NCBI RefSeq assembly: GCF_000156195.1
Contig: NZ_GG688318.1
Span: 107,528 to 154,251, forward strand
DNA length: 46,724 bases
Source: Bacteroides finegoldii DSM 17565
GTDB lineage: Bacteria; Bacteroidota; Bacteroidia; Bacteroidales; Bacteroidaceae
Direction of reading: 5' to 3'
Shown here: in pieces, positions 8,292 to 17,176 of the stretch
Position numbering within the stretch: the first letter of the stretch is position 1
How the letters are laid out: each line of letters starts with the position of its first letter
The notes under the pieces: generated by a model
Told to the model about the DNA's origin: nothing
What the model saw: only the letters and a program-made list of their open reading frames with translations
The model's database searches: none
Made by a program: the position numbers and the translations under genes

Positions 8292-9296
8292 TTATTTCAG
8301 CAGTTTCCCGGCACGTCCGACCATGTTTCCTGCGGCTGCACCCGCTACGCTGCCCGCCATGCTTCCGGCTCGTCCTGCCGTCTGGTTCACGTTGCGACCG
8401 TAGCTTCCCATACCTCCGGCTTGGATAATCCAGCCTGCCACCGTCGGGATGGTGAAGTAGCCGATGATGCCGATTATCATGAAGACGATGTACACCCCGT
8501 CGCTCGAATCCAGTGAGAAGTTTGGGTCAGCCTGCATCCGCTCGATGTCGCTTTGCAGCATCAGCACCTGTATTTTCGCCAGTATGGTGCTGAACATATC
8601 CGACACGGGCAGCCACAGATAGACCTGTATGTAGCGGCATATCCATTGCGTGAGCGTGCTTTGGAAGCCGTCCCACACCGATATGGCGAAGGCTATCGGA
8701 CCGAGTATCGCCAGCACCACGAGGAAGAAGGTGCGGATGGTGTCTATCACGAGAGCGGCGGCTTGGAACATCAGTTCCAGTATTTCGCGGAAGAAGTCGC
8801 GGATGCCCTTCTTCATGTTGTACATTCCGCGCTCGATGTACATCCCCGCCATCGTCACCATGTCGCCGGGCGACCAGCCCAGTTCCTCCAGCTGTTTGTC
8901 AAACTCCTCGTTCGACACGAGGTAGGCTGTTTCGGGGTTGCGCATCATCGCCTCGTATTCCAGTTTGTCTTTCTGCTCACGGTATCGGTTCATGTCCAGC
9001 GTTTCCGTCTCCAGCATCTTCGCCGTACCTTGCACGACGGGCGACATGATGCTGTTTATCGTGCCTAATACCACCGTCGGGAAGAACATGATGCACAAGC
9101 CTATCGCGAACGGGCGCAGCATGGGGAACACATCTATCGGTTCGGCTCTCGCCAGCGACTGCCACACCCGGTAGGCGACGTAGAACAGCGCACCCAGCCC
9201 GGCGATGCCTTTCGCCACGCCCGCCATGTCCCCGCATAGCGGCATCATCTGCTCGTAGAGCGAGCGCAGAATTTGGTGAAGGTTGTCGAAATTCAT
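8292..9296 (-). CDS. traJ: Conjugal transfer protein TraJ (VirB6-like membrane protein)
   Basis: 334 residues with several membrane helices (about 35-50, 64-85, 185-225 and 275-300). A helical insert lies between the first pairs, and the Ala/Gly-rich tail (AGSMAGSVAGAAAGNM) is typical of CTnDOT TraJ. It is the polytopic inner-membrane channel component, comparable with VirB6/TrbL. It lies 3 bp after traI. Confidence 0.9.
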   Translation of the reverse strand: MNFDNLHQILRSLYEQMMPLCGDMAGVAKGIAGLGALFYVAYRVWQSLARAEPIDVFPMLRPFAIGLCIMFFPTVVLGTINSIMSPVVQGTAKMLETETLDMNRYREQKDKLEYEAMMRNPETAYLVSNEEFDKQLEELGWSPGDMVTMAGMYIERGMYNMKKGIRDFFREILELMFQAAALVIDTIRTFFLVVLAILGPIAFAISVWDGFQSTLTQWICRYIQVYLWLPVSDMFSTILAKIQVLMLQSDIERMQADPNFSLDSSDGVYIVFMIIGIIGYFTIPTVAGWIIQAGGMGSYGRNVNQTAGRAGSMAGSVAGAAAGNMVGRAGKLLK

Positions 9297-9299
9297 AGG

Positions 9300-9929
9300 C
9301 TACCAGTATCTTTCGTTCATGTTCCCGTACAGCCCCATGATGCGGTCGAGGTCGTTCTTCTTCTTTGCCCGCAGGTAGCTCACGCTGATGTTCTTGTTGG
9401 TGTAGTAGCTCACGAGGTTGCGGTAACGCTTCATCTTGGAATAGCAGCGTTCCACCACATCCATGCGTTCCTTGTCCGTCATGGAGAGTGTGGTGATGTT
9501 CACCACGTTCCTCAGTTCCGTCAGTACGTCGTTGGATTCCTCCAACAGCTTGGTGTAGCCGAAGGCGATGGCTCCCAGTTCCTCCACCGTGAAGTTGTCG
9601 TCACGCATCATCCTCTGGAAGCTGGTCACATAGGTGTCAGTGATGTCACCCACCATCAGGATGGTCTGCTGCACTTTCCGGGCGTCTTTTACCAGATTAT
9701 TCACGGATTTCAGTGCGTCGTAATACTTCTTGCCCTGCTCGTAAATCTTCACCGTCTCTTGAAAATTTTTTATCATATTCTGGGCGGTCGTGGAAGTGTG
9801 TACCACGTTCTTGGAGGTGTTCACGATGCTCTGCGCGATGTTGGACGGGTCTATCACCGCCCACTGTGCGCTTGCCCTGCCGACTGCAAACAGGCACAGG
9901 CAGATGGCTAATGTCATTCTTGTTCTCAT
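9300..9929 (-). CDS. traI: Conjugal transfer protein TraI (DUF4141)
   Basis: 209 residues from the ATG at 9929. This start gives a standard signal peptide (MRTRMTLAICLCLFAVGRAS) and places the recurrent leader motif directly upstream. An in-frame ATG at 9956 would add nine residues encoded by that motif and is less likely. The mature protein is largely helical, as in DUF4141 and VirB5/TrbJ-like periplasmic proteins. It lies between the DUF3876 gene and traJ. Confidence 0.85.
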   Translation of the reverse strand: MRTRMTLAICLCLFAVGRASAQWAVIDPSNIAQSIVNTSKNVVHTSTTAQNMIKNFQETVKIYEQGKKYYDALKSVNNLVKDARKVQQTILMVGDITDTYVTSFQRMMRDDNFTVEELGAIAFGYTKLLEESNDVLTELRNVVNITTLSMTDKERMDVVERCYSKMKRYRNLVSYYTNKNISVSYLRAKKKNDLDRIMGLYGNMNERYW

Positions 9930-9931
9930 GT

Positions 9932-9949
9932 TACTTTGGATTTTAGTGG
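9932..9949 (-). promoter_or_regulatory. Recurrent leader motif before traI
   Basis: Sense-strand CCACTAAAATCCAAAGTA, ending 2 nt before the preferred traI ATG. It nearly matches the traN, mobA and DUF1896 leaders. Confidence 0.4.
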
Positions 9950-9959
9950 ATTTCATTAT

Positions 9960-10349
9960 TTATTGCTCGCCTATCGGATGGTCCGGTTTCGGGTTCACGC
10001 GCACATAGTCCCCGTTGGGCGAGAAGGTCAGGATGTCCGTCGCCTCGTTGTAGGACACGTCAATGCGGAATCCGGTGTTCATGAACAGGTTGCCGTTCTC
10101 CTCCTGCAAGAGATAGGTTTCCGGCTTCAATTTGCGGCGGATGCCGCTCCGCTTGAATACCGTAACCTTATAGGCTTCGCCCTCCTTGTAGATAAGCACG
10201 TCGGGCTTGCCCTCCACGCTTTCCCAGTTCCCGCAAAGCAGGTCACGGCGGTTGTCCGCTACATCGCAGGATTGCAGCACCATGACCGCCAGCCCGATTA
10301 AACACTTGCTGACTTGTAGCATTTTCGTTCTTGATATACTCATACGCAT
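9960..10349 (-). CDS. traH: DUF3876 lipoprotein (TraH position)
   Basis: 129 residues with a lipoprotein signal: hydrophobic LIGLAVMVLQSC, acceptor Cys about residue 28. The remainder is a small beta domain (GNWESVEGKPDVLIYKEG, and so on) of the DUF3876 family, which occupies the traH slot between traG and traI in Bacteroides elements. Its role in transfer is not defined. The gene symbol rests on position. Confidence 0.75.
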   Translation of the reverse strand: MRMSISRTKMLQVSKCLIGLAVMVLQSCDVADNRRDLLCGNWESVEGKPDVLIYKEGEAYKVTVFKRSGIRRKLKPETYLLQEENGNLFMNTGFRIDVSYNEATDILTFSPNGDYVRVNPKPDHPIGEQ

Positions 10350-10376
10350 TTTCTTTTTTGGTTGATGAATCTGTTT

Positions 10377-12878
10377 TTACTTATTCCTTCGTCTTTCGGC
10401 AAGCTGTCGGATGGCGGCTTCGATGTCGCCGCCAAGCTGCTCCGCCAGACGGTACACCTCTACTTTTTCCGTTTCTTCGGTGGTGTACGCCAGATACTCT
10501 TCAGCACTAACTTCGGTGGCATAGACCGCCGACTGCGTGCCGCCCAGTCCTATCCACACTTCCTTGTAGAGCCTTGACGGGTTGTTAGCCATGTTGATGG
10601 AGAGTATCTGCGACTTCTCCTTCTCCGTCAGACCCAACAGGGACTGTATGGCATCAAACTTGTTCATGTACTTCCGCTGGTCAAGGAGTATCTTGCAGTC
10701 GGAGTTATTGATGATGCTCTCCTTGACCACGGGCGAGGAAATGATGTCGTCCACCTCCTGCGTCACCACGATTGCCTCCCCGTAATACTTGCGCACGGTC
10801 TTGTACATATAGCGCAGGTATTCAGCCATGTTCGCCGAAGATAAAGCCTTCCAAGCCTCTTCCACTATCAGCTGTTTCCTTACGCCTTTCAGACGGCGCA
10901 TCTTGTTGATGAAGGCTTCCATGATGATGATGGTCACGACCGGGAAAAGCTCGCGATTTTCCTTAATACTGTCAATCTCGAAGACGATGAACCGCTTGCC
11001 GAGCAGGTCGATGTTCTCCGTGGAGTTGAGCAGGAAGTCATAGCGTCCGCCCCGGTAATACTGCCGCATGGTGGTGAGCATATTGTCGATGTTGAAATCG
11101 GACTTCTCCACCTTTATCTCACGTTCCGCCAGTTCGCGGCGGTAGTCGTCACGCATATACTCGTAGAAGGTGTTGAACGAGGGGACGATGCTCCGGTCAG
11201 CCCTGATACGCTCGATGTAGGCGTTCACCGCACTACCTAATTCTCCGCTCTCCGTTTTCGTCACCTTGTCGTCCTCTGACTTCCAGAGCGTCAGCAGCAG
11301 CGTCTTGATGCTGTCCTTTTTCTCCACGTCGAACACGTAATCATCGGTGTAGAACGGGTTGAACGAAATCGGTTTCTCCTCTGTGTAGGTGAAGTACACG
11401 CCATCCGCCCCGTTTGTCTTGCGCCGGATCATCTCGCACAAGCCCTGATAGGAGTTTCCCGTGTCCACTAATACCACGTGCGTACCCTGCTCGTAATATT
11501 GCCTCACGAGGTGGTTCATAAAGAAGGATTTGCCGCTTCCCGAAGGACCCAACACGAACTTGTTGCGGTTCGTCGTGATGCCCCGCTTCATCGGCAGGTC
11601 GCTGATGTCAAGGTGCAACGGTTTTCCCGTAAGCCTGTCCACCATCTTGATGCCGAAGGGCGAGAGCGAGCTGCGGTAGTTGGTTTCCTCCGTGAAAAGG
11701 CATACCGCCTGCTCGATGAAGGTATGGAAACTCTCTTCCGCCGGAAAGTCCGCCGCATTGCCGGGCATCGCCGCCCAGTAGAGTGTCGGGCAGTCGATGG
11801 TGTTGTGGCGCGGCACGCACTCCATGCTGGCGAGCTGGCTGCCCACATCGTTCTTGATGTGCTTCAGTTCCTCCGCGTCATCGCTCCACGCCATGACGTT
11901 GAAGTGCGCCCGTACCGAGGTCAGCCCGTAGGAATGGGCTTCGTTCAGGTACTGGTCTATCCACTCGCAGTTGATGCTGTTGCTCCGGCTGTATCGGGAT
12001 AGCGACTGCATATTTCTTGCGGACTTCTCGAACTTCTGCAAATTTTCCTCGCTGTTGTCGATAATCACATACTGGTTGTAAATGTGGTTGCAGGAGAGCA
12101 GCAGCCCCATGGGTGAGGCAAAGGAGAGGCGGCAGTCGCTTCGATCCGTGGAGAGTTTCTCGTAGCGGATGTCGGTAGCCACCTGTCCGGGCATATCCTC
12201 TGCGTCGGAGAGGGTGTGCAGGCACAGGCGGTTGTCGCCGATGCGCATTTCCTTTGCCGAGAGGTCGATGTCCTGCAAGGTCGTGTCGCCTTCGGGCATG
12301 AGCGAGAAGTAACGCTCTATCAGCCCGGCGGACTTCTCCGTCCCGACAAGTTCGTCGGTGGAGAGGCGGCGCAGCCTGACAAAGCCGCTGTCGTTCATGA
12401 TGCGCTCGAACTGTTCGGCAGCTTCCATGAACTTCCCGGCGGTTTCCTTGTCCAGCTCCTTCGGGATGATATGCCCACGGCACAGCGTGCTGAAGTTGCT
12501 CTGCATCCGGTTACGCTCCTTCGTCGTCTTGGTCAGGTAGAGATAGCAGGAATGTTTCAGGTACGGACGCTCATTGAAGTGGCGTTCAAAGGAGCGGCTC
12601 AGAAAACTCATGTCGTCCTTCTGTAATTCCGGCTTGTAGCGTTCCTTGATGAACCAATCCTGCTTATGTACGACGCAGAAGTCCGGCAGCACCTTGATAG
12701 CCTTGCACCAGCAGCCGTGTATCGCCTCGTACTCCGCGCCCGTCACAGTATAAAGCTCCGGCAGTTCCACCTCGAAAGCCACCGTGATGTCGGCGTCTTT
12801 GGAAATGATGCAGCCATGCTCCACCGCCAGCAGGGGGAACTTGTTTTCCAGTGTTGTCATTTTGGATGTATTTCTCAT
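10377..12878 (-). CDS. traG: TraG, VirB4-like conjugation ATPase
   Basis: 833 residues from the ATG at 12878, which overlaps the traF stop as ATGA; a longer reading would run through traF and is rejected. Walker A GPSGSGKS lies at about residues 444-451 and the Walker B region LIVEEAW at about 668-674, followed by QEVDDI. The N-terminal half has the DUF3875-type domain of Bacteroides TraG. It powers assembly of the type IV secretion channel at the inner membrane. Confidence 0.93.
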   Translation of the reverse strand: MRNTSKMTTLENKFPLLAVEHGCIISKDADITVAFEVELPELYTVTGAEYEAIHGCWCKAIKVLPDFCVVHKQDWFIKERYKPELQKDDMSFLSRSFERHFNERPYLKHSCYLYLTKTTKERNRMQSNFSTLCRGHIIPKELDKETAGKFMEAAEQFERIMNDSGFVRLRRLSTDELVGTEKSAGLIERYFSLMPEGDTTLQDIDLSAKEMRIGDNRLCLHTLSDAEDMPGQVATDIRYEKLSTDRSDCRLSFASPMGLLLSCNHIYNQYVIIDNSEENLQKFEKSARNMQSLSRYSRSNSINCEWIDQYLNEAHSYGLTSVRAHFNVMAWSDDAEELKHIKNDVGSQLASMECVPRHNTIDCPTLYWAAMPGNAADFPAEESFHTFIEQAVCLFTEETNYRSSLSPFGIKMVDRLTGKPLHLDISDLPMKRGITTNRNKFVLGPSGSGKSFFMNHLVRQYYEQGTHVVLVDTGNSYQGLCEMIRRKTNGADGVYFTYTEEKPISFNPFYTDDYVFDVEKKDSIKTLLLTLWKSEDDKVTKTESGELGSAVNAYIERIRADRSIVPSFNTFYEYMRDDYRRELAEREIKVEKSDFNIDNMLTTMRQYYRGGRYDFLLNSTENIDLLGKRFIVFEIDSIKENRELFPVVTIIIMEAFINKMRRLKGVRKQLIVEEAWKALSSANMAEYLRYMYKTVRKYYGEAIVVTQEVDDIISSPVVKESIINNSDCKILLDQRKYMNKFDAIQSLLGLTEKEKSQILSINMANNPSRLYKEVWIGLGGTQSAVYATEVSAEEYLAYTTEETEKVEVYRLAEQLGGDIEAAIRQLAERRRNK

Positions 12879-13207
12879 GTCGTTTCTTCCTTTCGTTGCC
12901 GTTTGAATAATCGGGTGATCCGCCGCCGGTTGATAAGGTATCGGGGATGGCTCCTTGCCGCTCCCAATTTCATCAGCCCGTGTTCGCCGTACCGGGCGTT
13001 CAGCGCGAAGGTCTGCCATACGAGGACGGAAGACGATGCCGCGCCGAAACCGATACATATCCACTGGTCGATGCCGACCATGTAGAGGATGACGAACAGG
13101 ACGAAGAGAGCCAGCAGACCTCCGCAGAAGATGAAGAGGTACTGAGCCTTTAGACCCTTGAACTCGACCGGACGGCCGATACCCTTGTTTATCGGGTATT
13201 CAGCCAT
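12875..13207 (-). CDS. traF: Conjugal transfer protein TraF (DUF4133)
   Basis: 110 residues from the ATG at 13207, which gives the conserved start MAEYPINKGIGRPVEFKGLKA and a 10-bp gap to traE. Two adjacent membrane helices (about 23-43 and 47-65) and a basic C-terminus match the VirB3-like DUF4133 family. It overlaps traG by 4 nt. Confidence 0.88.
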   Translation of the reverse strand: MAEYPINKGIGRPVEFKGLKAQYLFIFCGGLLALFVLFVILYMVGIDQWICIGFGAASSSVLVWQTFALNARYGEHGLMKLGAARSHPRYLINRRRITRLFKRQRKEETT

Positions 13208-13217
13208 ACATTGTGTA

Positions 13218-13529
13218 TTAAAGGAAGAATGAGCGCAGGATGGTGGCGGCGACAATCAGGAAGATGCAAGCCCCGAACCACGAGGCAGCGGTCTTCGAGG
13301 TGTCCGGGTCACCGGACGAGAATTTTCCGTACACTTTCACGCCACCGATAAGCCCGACTACCGCGCCGATGGCGTAAATTAATTTTGTGCCGGGGTCAAA
13401 ATACGAACTCACCATAGAGGTGGCTTCGTTGATACCTGCCAGACCGTTTCCCTGCGCAAATGCGGAGGCGGTTGCGGCAATCATAAGTGCCGCAGAGATG
13501 ATTAACTTTTGTCTGATGTTCTTGTTCAT
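13218..13529 (-). CDS. traE: Conjugal transfer protein TraE (DUF4134, VirB2/pilin-like)
   Basis: 103 residues with a signal peptide (to AFAQ), then two membrane helices (about 48-66 and 84-101) separated by a short loop, as in pilin-type subunits and the DUF4134 family. It lies directly before traF. A 203-bp gap separates it from traD. Confidence 0.88.
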   Translation of the reverse strand: MNKNIRQKLIISAALMIAATASAFAQGNGLAGINEATSMVSSYFDPGTKLIYAIGAVVGLIGGVKVYGKFSSGDPDTSKTAASWFGACIFLIVAATILRSFFL

Positions 13530-13732
13530 AAACTGTTCTTGTTTTGTGCCGTTGAAAGGGTGGATAGCCCTTTTTCGGGCGGTTGATACTTGATTACTTT
13601 ACTTTGGTTTTAGTGGTTGCCCGTTTGTTTCTACGGACTTGGGTGTGTCCGTTGCGGATTGGCTGTACCTTGTACCGCCGTGCGCGTGGTGTGATGCTGT
13701 CTTACGTTTTCATTTCCATTCTTTTTTAGCTG
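13530..13732. other. traD-traE intergenic region
   Basis: No gene seen. It contains a copy of the recurrent leader motif (minus-strand sense CCACTAAAACCAAAGTA at 13600-13616), here about 70 bp before traE rather than next to a start codon, and a short hairpin with GCCC at 13567-13570 and GGGC at 13577-13580. The gap would allow separate control of the channel genes from traE onward. No clear promoter box was found. Confidence 0.45.
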
Positions 13733-14473
13733 TTATACATAGTTTCGGAAGTCGAACTCCTCGATGTTGTCGGGAATCACAAACACCTTTTCCTTTTGTT
13801 GTGTCACGGTCATGTTCACCGTATCCACGAAAACTGCCATCGCCTTTGCAAGCCTCTCGCTCATTGCTTCATCGGTCAGGCGTTCCGTTATCCTTGTATA
13901 AAGCTCTGTCCCGTCCAGTTCCGTCATGACCTTTCCGGCGTGTCGCATTTCCTCATCGGACGGTGATTCCTTCCGTATGGTGCGTACAGCCCTGTCAATA
14001 TCCTCGAAGCTGCTTCCCGAAGCCTGCTTTTTGTCAGGTTCCTCGTCCTCCGGATCATCCTCTCCGTACTCCAGTTCCGAAGTCGGGATGCTCGTGAAGG
14101 TTTCATCGAGTTTTTCCTCCGGAACTTGTGCCGGGCGTGAGACGGTTTCCGTGTTTCCGTCGTCAAAAGTAGCCTCTTCCTCCGACAGCTCAATGCCTTT
14201 TTCCGAAGTGGCGGCTTCTTGCGTCGGTATGGCAGCGGTTGTCCGGGTCGATGCCATCTTGAAACGGCTCTTGCCAATGATGTCCGAGGTGTCTGCGTGA
14301 GGTATTTCCTTATCCTTTCCTTGCTCTGCCACCGTACTGTCCAATGACCGCCACAGCCCGGCAATGTGTCTGAAGAAACGGATGAGCTTTGTGTCCATGA
14401 TGCGGTCATAGAACAGCAGGAACAGGAACCACACGTTGCAAGCAACCGATACGATTAAAAACGCCTTTGTCAT
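13733..14473 (-). CDS. traD: TraD-like conjugal transfer protein
   Basis: 246 residues: an N-terminal membrane segment (about 4-22), a long acidic and Ser/Thr-rich low-complexity region (about 75-155), and a more ordered C-terminal domain (about 160-246). It matches the traD position and general form in CTnDOT-type operons. The molecular role is not known. Its start overlaps the traC stop as ATGA. Confidence 0.75.
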   Translation of the reverse strand: MTKAFLIVSVACNVWFLFLLFYDRIMDTKLIRFFRHIAGLWRSLDSTVAEQGKDKEIPHADTSDIIGKSRFKMASTRTTAAIPTQEAATSEKGIELSEEEATFDDGNTETVSRPAQVPEEKLDETFTSIPTSELEYGEDDPEDEEPDKKQASGSSFEDIDRAVRTIRKESPSDEEMRHAGKVMTELDGTELYTRITERLTDEAMSERLAKAMAVFVDTVNMTVTQQKEKVFVIPDNIEEFDFRNYV

Positions 14474-14832
14474 AATCTTACTTTTTGGGCGTTTTCAATC
14501 TGTTCCATGTACTGCTGCCCGTATTGTCGGAAATGGTCGCGGAGGATGTTATCCACAAACTTACCGATGCTCAAACCGTTTCCCATCCGACTGGCAACGA
14601 TAGCGACTTTCTCATGAATTTCTCGGCTGATGTATATACATTGCCGCGTTTTGATTTCCGATGCTTGCAGGAAAGTCGAGAGCGGTTTGTCTCTGCCTTT
14701 ATCCTTGCGGAAGTCAATGCCGGTATTTTCCTGATCGTAGTCGGTTACACACTTTGCTGCACGGGCAGCGGTTCTTTCACTCTTTCCTGTTTGCAGGCAT
14801 CCTGCCTGACGGTTCTTCTTTGTTCTTTTCAT
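14470..14832 (-). CDS. traC: TraC-like DUF3408 protein
   Basis: 120 residues. A basic N-terminal tail (about 1-50) is followed by a ribbon-helix-helix-like DUF3408 domain (TRQCIYISREIHEKVAIVAS, then SIGKFVDNILRDHF). It is the second of two DUF3408 genes between traA and traD. DNA binding or regulation is likely from the fold (inference). Confidence 0.75.
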   Translation of the reverse strand: MKRTKKNRQAGCLQTGKSERTAARAAKCVTDYDQENTGIDFRKDKGRDKPLSTFLQASEIKTRQCIYISREIHEKVAIVASRMGNGLSIGKFVDNILRDHFRQYGQQYMEQIENAQKVRL

Positions 14833-14856
14833 ACTTCTTTGTTGTTTTTGGGGTGT

Positions 14857-15306
14857 TTATAAATTATAGGATTCCATATGCCGTTTGAACGATTCGGCTA
14901 TCTCGTCTTGGAACAGCGTGAAATGGTGTGTCAGCACGTTGTCAAGAAAAGCCGCGATAGTCACCTCGTTGCCTCCGATTACATGAAGCATCTTCTGGAT
15001 GCGGTCGTGGTATTCCTTGCGGATATAGACCTGCTTGCCGAGCCTTGCCGTGATATTGGAGCCGCATATGAATACGGTGTCATAATCCGGCTTTTCCGGC
15101 TTGCCGTTCCTGCGCCTGCGTTCTGGTTCCTCTCTGGGGTGCGGGACAGGCAAGGGGACGGTTTCCTACACCGTTTCTTTCGGAGGTGGGGAAGGCGCGT
15201 TTCCGTCCGTGCTTCTCGCTTCCGGCGGAATGCTTGTATCGTCCAGTCGAAACGAGTTGATTACGGCTTCGCTGTCGATGTCCTCGATTCTTGTTTTCTT
15301 TGCCAT
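14857..15306 (-). pseudogene. traB: TraB-like DUF3408 protein interrupted by an in-frame TAG
   Basis: A frame opens at the ATG at 15306 (MAKKTRIEDIDSEAVIN), 5 bp after the traA stop, and continues in the same frame to a TAA at 14857, giving 149 codons. Codon 47 (15168-15166) is TAG. It follows KETV and precedes ETVPLPVPHP, so the reading frame is intact on both sides, and the change is most simply CAG or GAG to TAG. The C-terminal part is a complete DUF3408 domain (KQVYIRKEYHDRIQ, then AAFLDNVLTHHF) and could be made alone from a TTG at 15153 (98 residues). The stop falls in the flexible linker, so a shortened but functional product is possible. Confidence 0.7.
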
Positions 15307-15311
15307 GCCGT

Positions 15312-16067
15312 TCAGTTTTTGATGATGCCGAGAATCTCATCGACGAGTTTGTCGAGGTTGCTGCCGCGTACCAGTATTTTGTCCGCCGGAAACGCCGTGG
15401 AGCGGAATACCGCCTTGCGTTCTGCCGCCGTCTCCTTGCGGAAACGCTTGCTGTCCGGCAGATGTGTTTCCAGAATGGGCAGGGCGAACTCGGCACAGAC
15501 CTTGTCGTATGCCTTGTAAAGTTCCGTCTTTTCGCGCCCGTCCACCATGTTCCACACGAGGTAAATCCCTTTGATGCCGGACTTACCCGTGCTTATCATC
15601 TGTTCGTTGATAACGGTGGCGAACTTGATGGAACTCTCCATCACCACACGGTCGGCGATGATGGGCGTGAAGATGTAGTCCATTTTGGAAATGGTCTGCA
15701 CCACATCGGCATTGTTGATGGTTCCCGGCAGGTCGAAGAACACGAAATCAAGGTCGGGCTGCGCTGCCACCAGATTTTCGGCGGTCTTTACCGCATCTTC
15801 CGCACGGCTGCATCTGATGGTGTACGGGTTCTTCTTCAGCCGTTTGAGCTGCTCATACGCCATCACCTTGTAATGCCCGTCCTCCATGACAGCTTTCATG
15901 TCGCGCTTGCGCATGTCATGGATACTGTACTGCGGAAAATCGCAGTCCACCACGGCTACGTTGTAGCCTTTCACATAGTGCAGGTAGCTTGCTACAAGCA
16001 CCGTCAGGGTTGTCTTACCCGCTCCACCTTTCTGCGTGGAGATTGCCACATAAGTTGCTTCTTTCAT
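15312..16067 (-). CDS. traA: TraA, ParA-family ATPase
   Basis: 251 residues with the deviant Walker A KGGAGKTT (residues 13-20), Walker A' VVDCDF (about 38-43) and FFDLPGT (about 94-100). This is a ParA/MinD-type ATPase. As the first gene of the tra operon in CTnDOT-type elements, it probably has a partition-like or positioning role in transfer (inference). It is transcribed away from mobA across the 680-bp divergent region. Confidence 0.9.
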   Translation of the reverse strand: MKEATYVAISTQKGGAGKTTLTVLVASYLHYVKGYNVAVVDCDFPQYSIHDMRKRDMKAVMEDGHYKVMAYEQLKRLKKNPYTIRCSRAEDAVKTAENLVAAQPDLDFVFFDLPGTINNADVVQTISKMDYIFTPIIADRVVMESSIKFATVINEQMISTGKSGIKGIYLVWNMVDGREKTELYKAYDKVCAEFALPILETHLPDSKRFRKETAAERKAVFRSTAFPADKILVRGSNLDKLVDEILGIIKN

Positions 16068-16544
16068 TTGTCTGATAATTTATTTGGTTATACATCTGTC
16101 CGGTGGCGGTAGCGTATTGCCATTAGTACGTACGCACGCGCTCCCATTCATTTATTTATTCACTCCTTAATCCGGCTGTGCCTATGGGTAATCATCGGTT
16201 TGTCCAACCGCCCATGCTTTTATCCGTCCGCATGGACGTGTGCTTGGAAAACTGTCTGAATACATACACCTGTTTTCAACCGTTTGGATTGATGTCCGGA
16301 TTACTGTCCGAACATCCGGCGGAAGGAGTGTATTTTCAGTCCCACATCCGAATCACACTGCAAATAAACAAGGATATTTTGGAACTTGTATCACTTCTCC
16401 GGCAAGTGGCAGCACGTTGCGCCGGTTGGCATTGATTGTCCGGGTCAAGCCTCTGCCCGATACCGCGTTAAGGGCGTAACTTTGCACCCGAACGGCAGGG
16501 TTCGCCGCAGGTGGCGCAGCCCGGAGTTTGAAAGGCATTCCCCC

Positions 16545-16563
16545 AATCCGTCCCCGACGGATT
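16545..16563 (+). terminator. Terminator-like hairpin upstream of mobA
   Basis: AATCCGTC, loop CCC, then GACGGATT, followed by TTT. The stem is 8 bp. It lies 185 bp before mobA in non-coding DNA. It could end a leader transcript coming from the TAACTTTG box at 16477-16484 (attenuation), or it could be part of oriT folding. Both are inference. Confidence 0.4.
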
Positions 16564-16602
16564 TTTATGTTCACCTGAACATAGCAAGGTATGTTTTCAG
16601 CC

Positions 16603-16620
16603 GCTCAAAACATTTTGAGC
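16603..16620. repeat. Perfect 8-bp inverted repeat, candidate oriT element
   Basis: GCTCAAAA and its complement are separated by CA. It is the tightest inverted repeat in the traA-mobA gap and precedes a GC-rich stretch that could hold nic. Relaxase recognition repeats usually sit beside nic, which makes this a reasonable candidate. Confidence 0.4.
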
Positions 16621-16728
16621 AGCCACGAAAACGCCTTGCCCTTGCAGGGGGCGGGCTTACCCTCCGAAGTCGGGAAGCCTCTCAAACCTGCGGTGCTGTG
16701 CCTCAAAGCGGCGGCTTATGCCGTCAAA

Positions 16729-16745
16729 CCGCTAAATCCAAAGTA
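16729..16745 (+). promoter_or_regulatory. Recurrent leader motif before mobA
   Basis: CCGCTAAATCCAAAGTA, ending 2 nt before the mobA ATG. It matches the motif before traN, traI and the DUF1896 gene but on the opposite strand, so the motif follows the gene and not the operon. Confidence 0.4.
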
Positions 16746-16747
16746 AT

Positions 16748-17176
16748 ATGAGTGAAAAAAGAAGAAACAAAGGCGGGAGAAATCCCAAACTCGACCCGGC
16801 GGTGTTCCGCTACACCGTCCGTTTCAGTGAGGAGGAACACAACCGTTTCCTCTCCATGTTCGAGAAGTCAGGCGTAAACGCCAAGTCGGTTTTCCTGAAG
16901 GCGCACTTCTTCGGGCAGCCGTTCAAGGTGCTGAAAGTGGACAAGACGCTGGTGGATTACTACACCAAACTGTCCGATTTTCATGCGCAGTTCCGCGCGA
17001 TAGGCACGAACTACAACCAAGTAGTGAAGGAACTGAGGCTGCATTTTTCCGAGAAAAAGGCGATGGCGTTGCTTTACAAGTTGGAGCAACAGACCGTCGA
17101 ACTCGTAAAACTGAGCCGTAAGATTGTGGAACTTTCAAGGGAGATGCAGGAAAAATGGTCGCAAAAATCAGTGTAG
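16748..17176 (+). CDS. mobA: MobA-like relaxosome accessory protein
   Basis: 142 residues. A basic N-terminus (KRRNKGGRNPK) leads into a ribbon-helix-helix-like segment (RYTVRFSEEEHNRFLSMFE). Then come the mobilisation-family signature around AIGTNYNQVVKEL (about 78-90) and a C-terminal helical part. Such proteins bind oriT and load the relaxase. It overlaps mobB by 22 bp. Confidence 0.85.
   Translation: MSEKRRNKGGRNPKLDPAVFRYTVRFSEEEHNRFLSMFEKSGVNAKSVFLKAHFFGQPFKVLKVDKTLVDYYTKLSDFHAQFRAIGTNYNQVVKELRLHFSEKKAMALLYKLEQQTVELVKLSRKIVELSREMQEKWSQKSV

Larger units (their letters stand above)
16068..16747. other. Divergent traA-mobA region, probable oriT
   Basis: A 680-bp non-coding gap. In CTnDOT-type elements oriT lies next to mobA. 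Structures seen: inverted repeat CGTCC-gcat-GGACG (16225-16238); CCGGAT and its complement (16296-16319); CACTT and its complement (16392-16408); a hairpin with a short T-run (16545-16566); perfect repeat GCTCAAAA-ca-TTTTGAGC (16603-16620); a GC-rich stretch GCAGGGGGCGGGCTTACC (about 16645-16662) between inverted repeats, a plausible nick region. A TAACTTTG box occurs at 16477-16484 on the plus strand. The oriT call is inferred from position. Confidence 0.5.

Noticed and set aside
12879..13064. N-terminal extension of traG
   Set aside because: The extra 62 residues overlap traF in another frame and are Arg/Pro-rich shadow sequence. The ATGA overlap at 12878 gives a normal TraG start.
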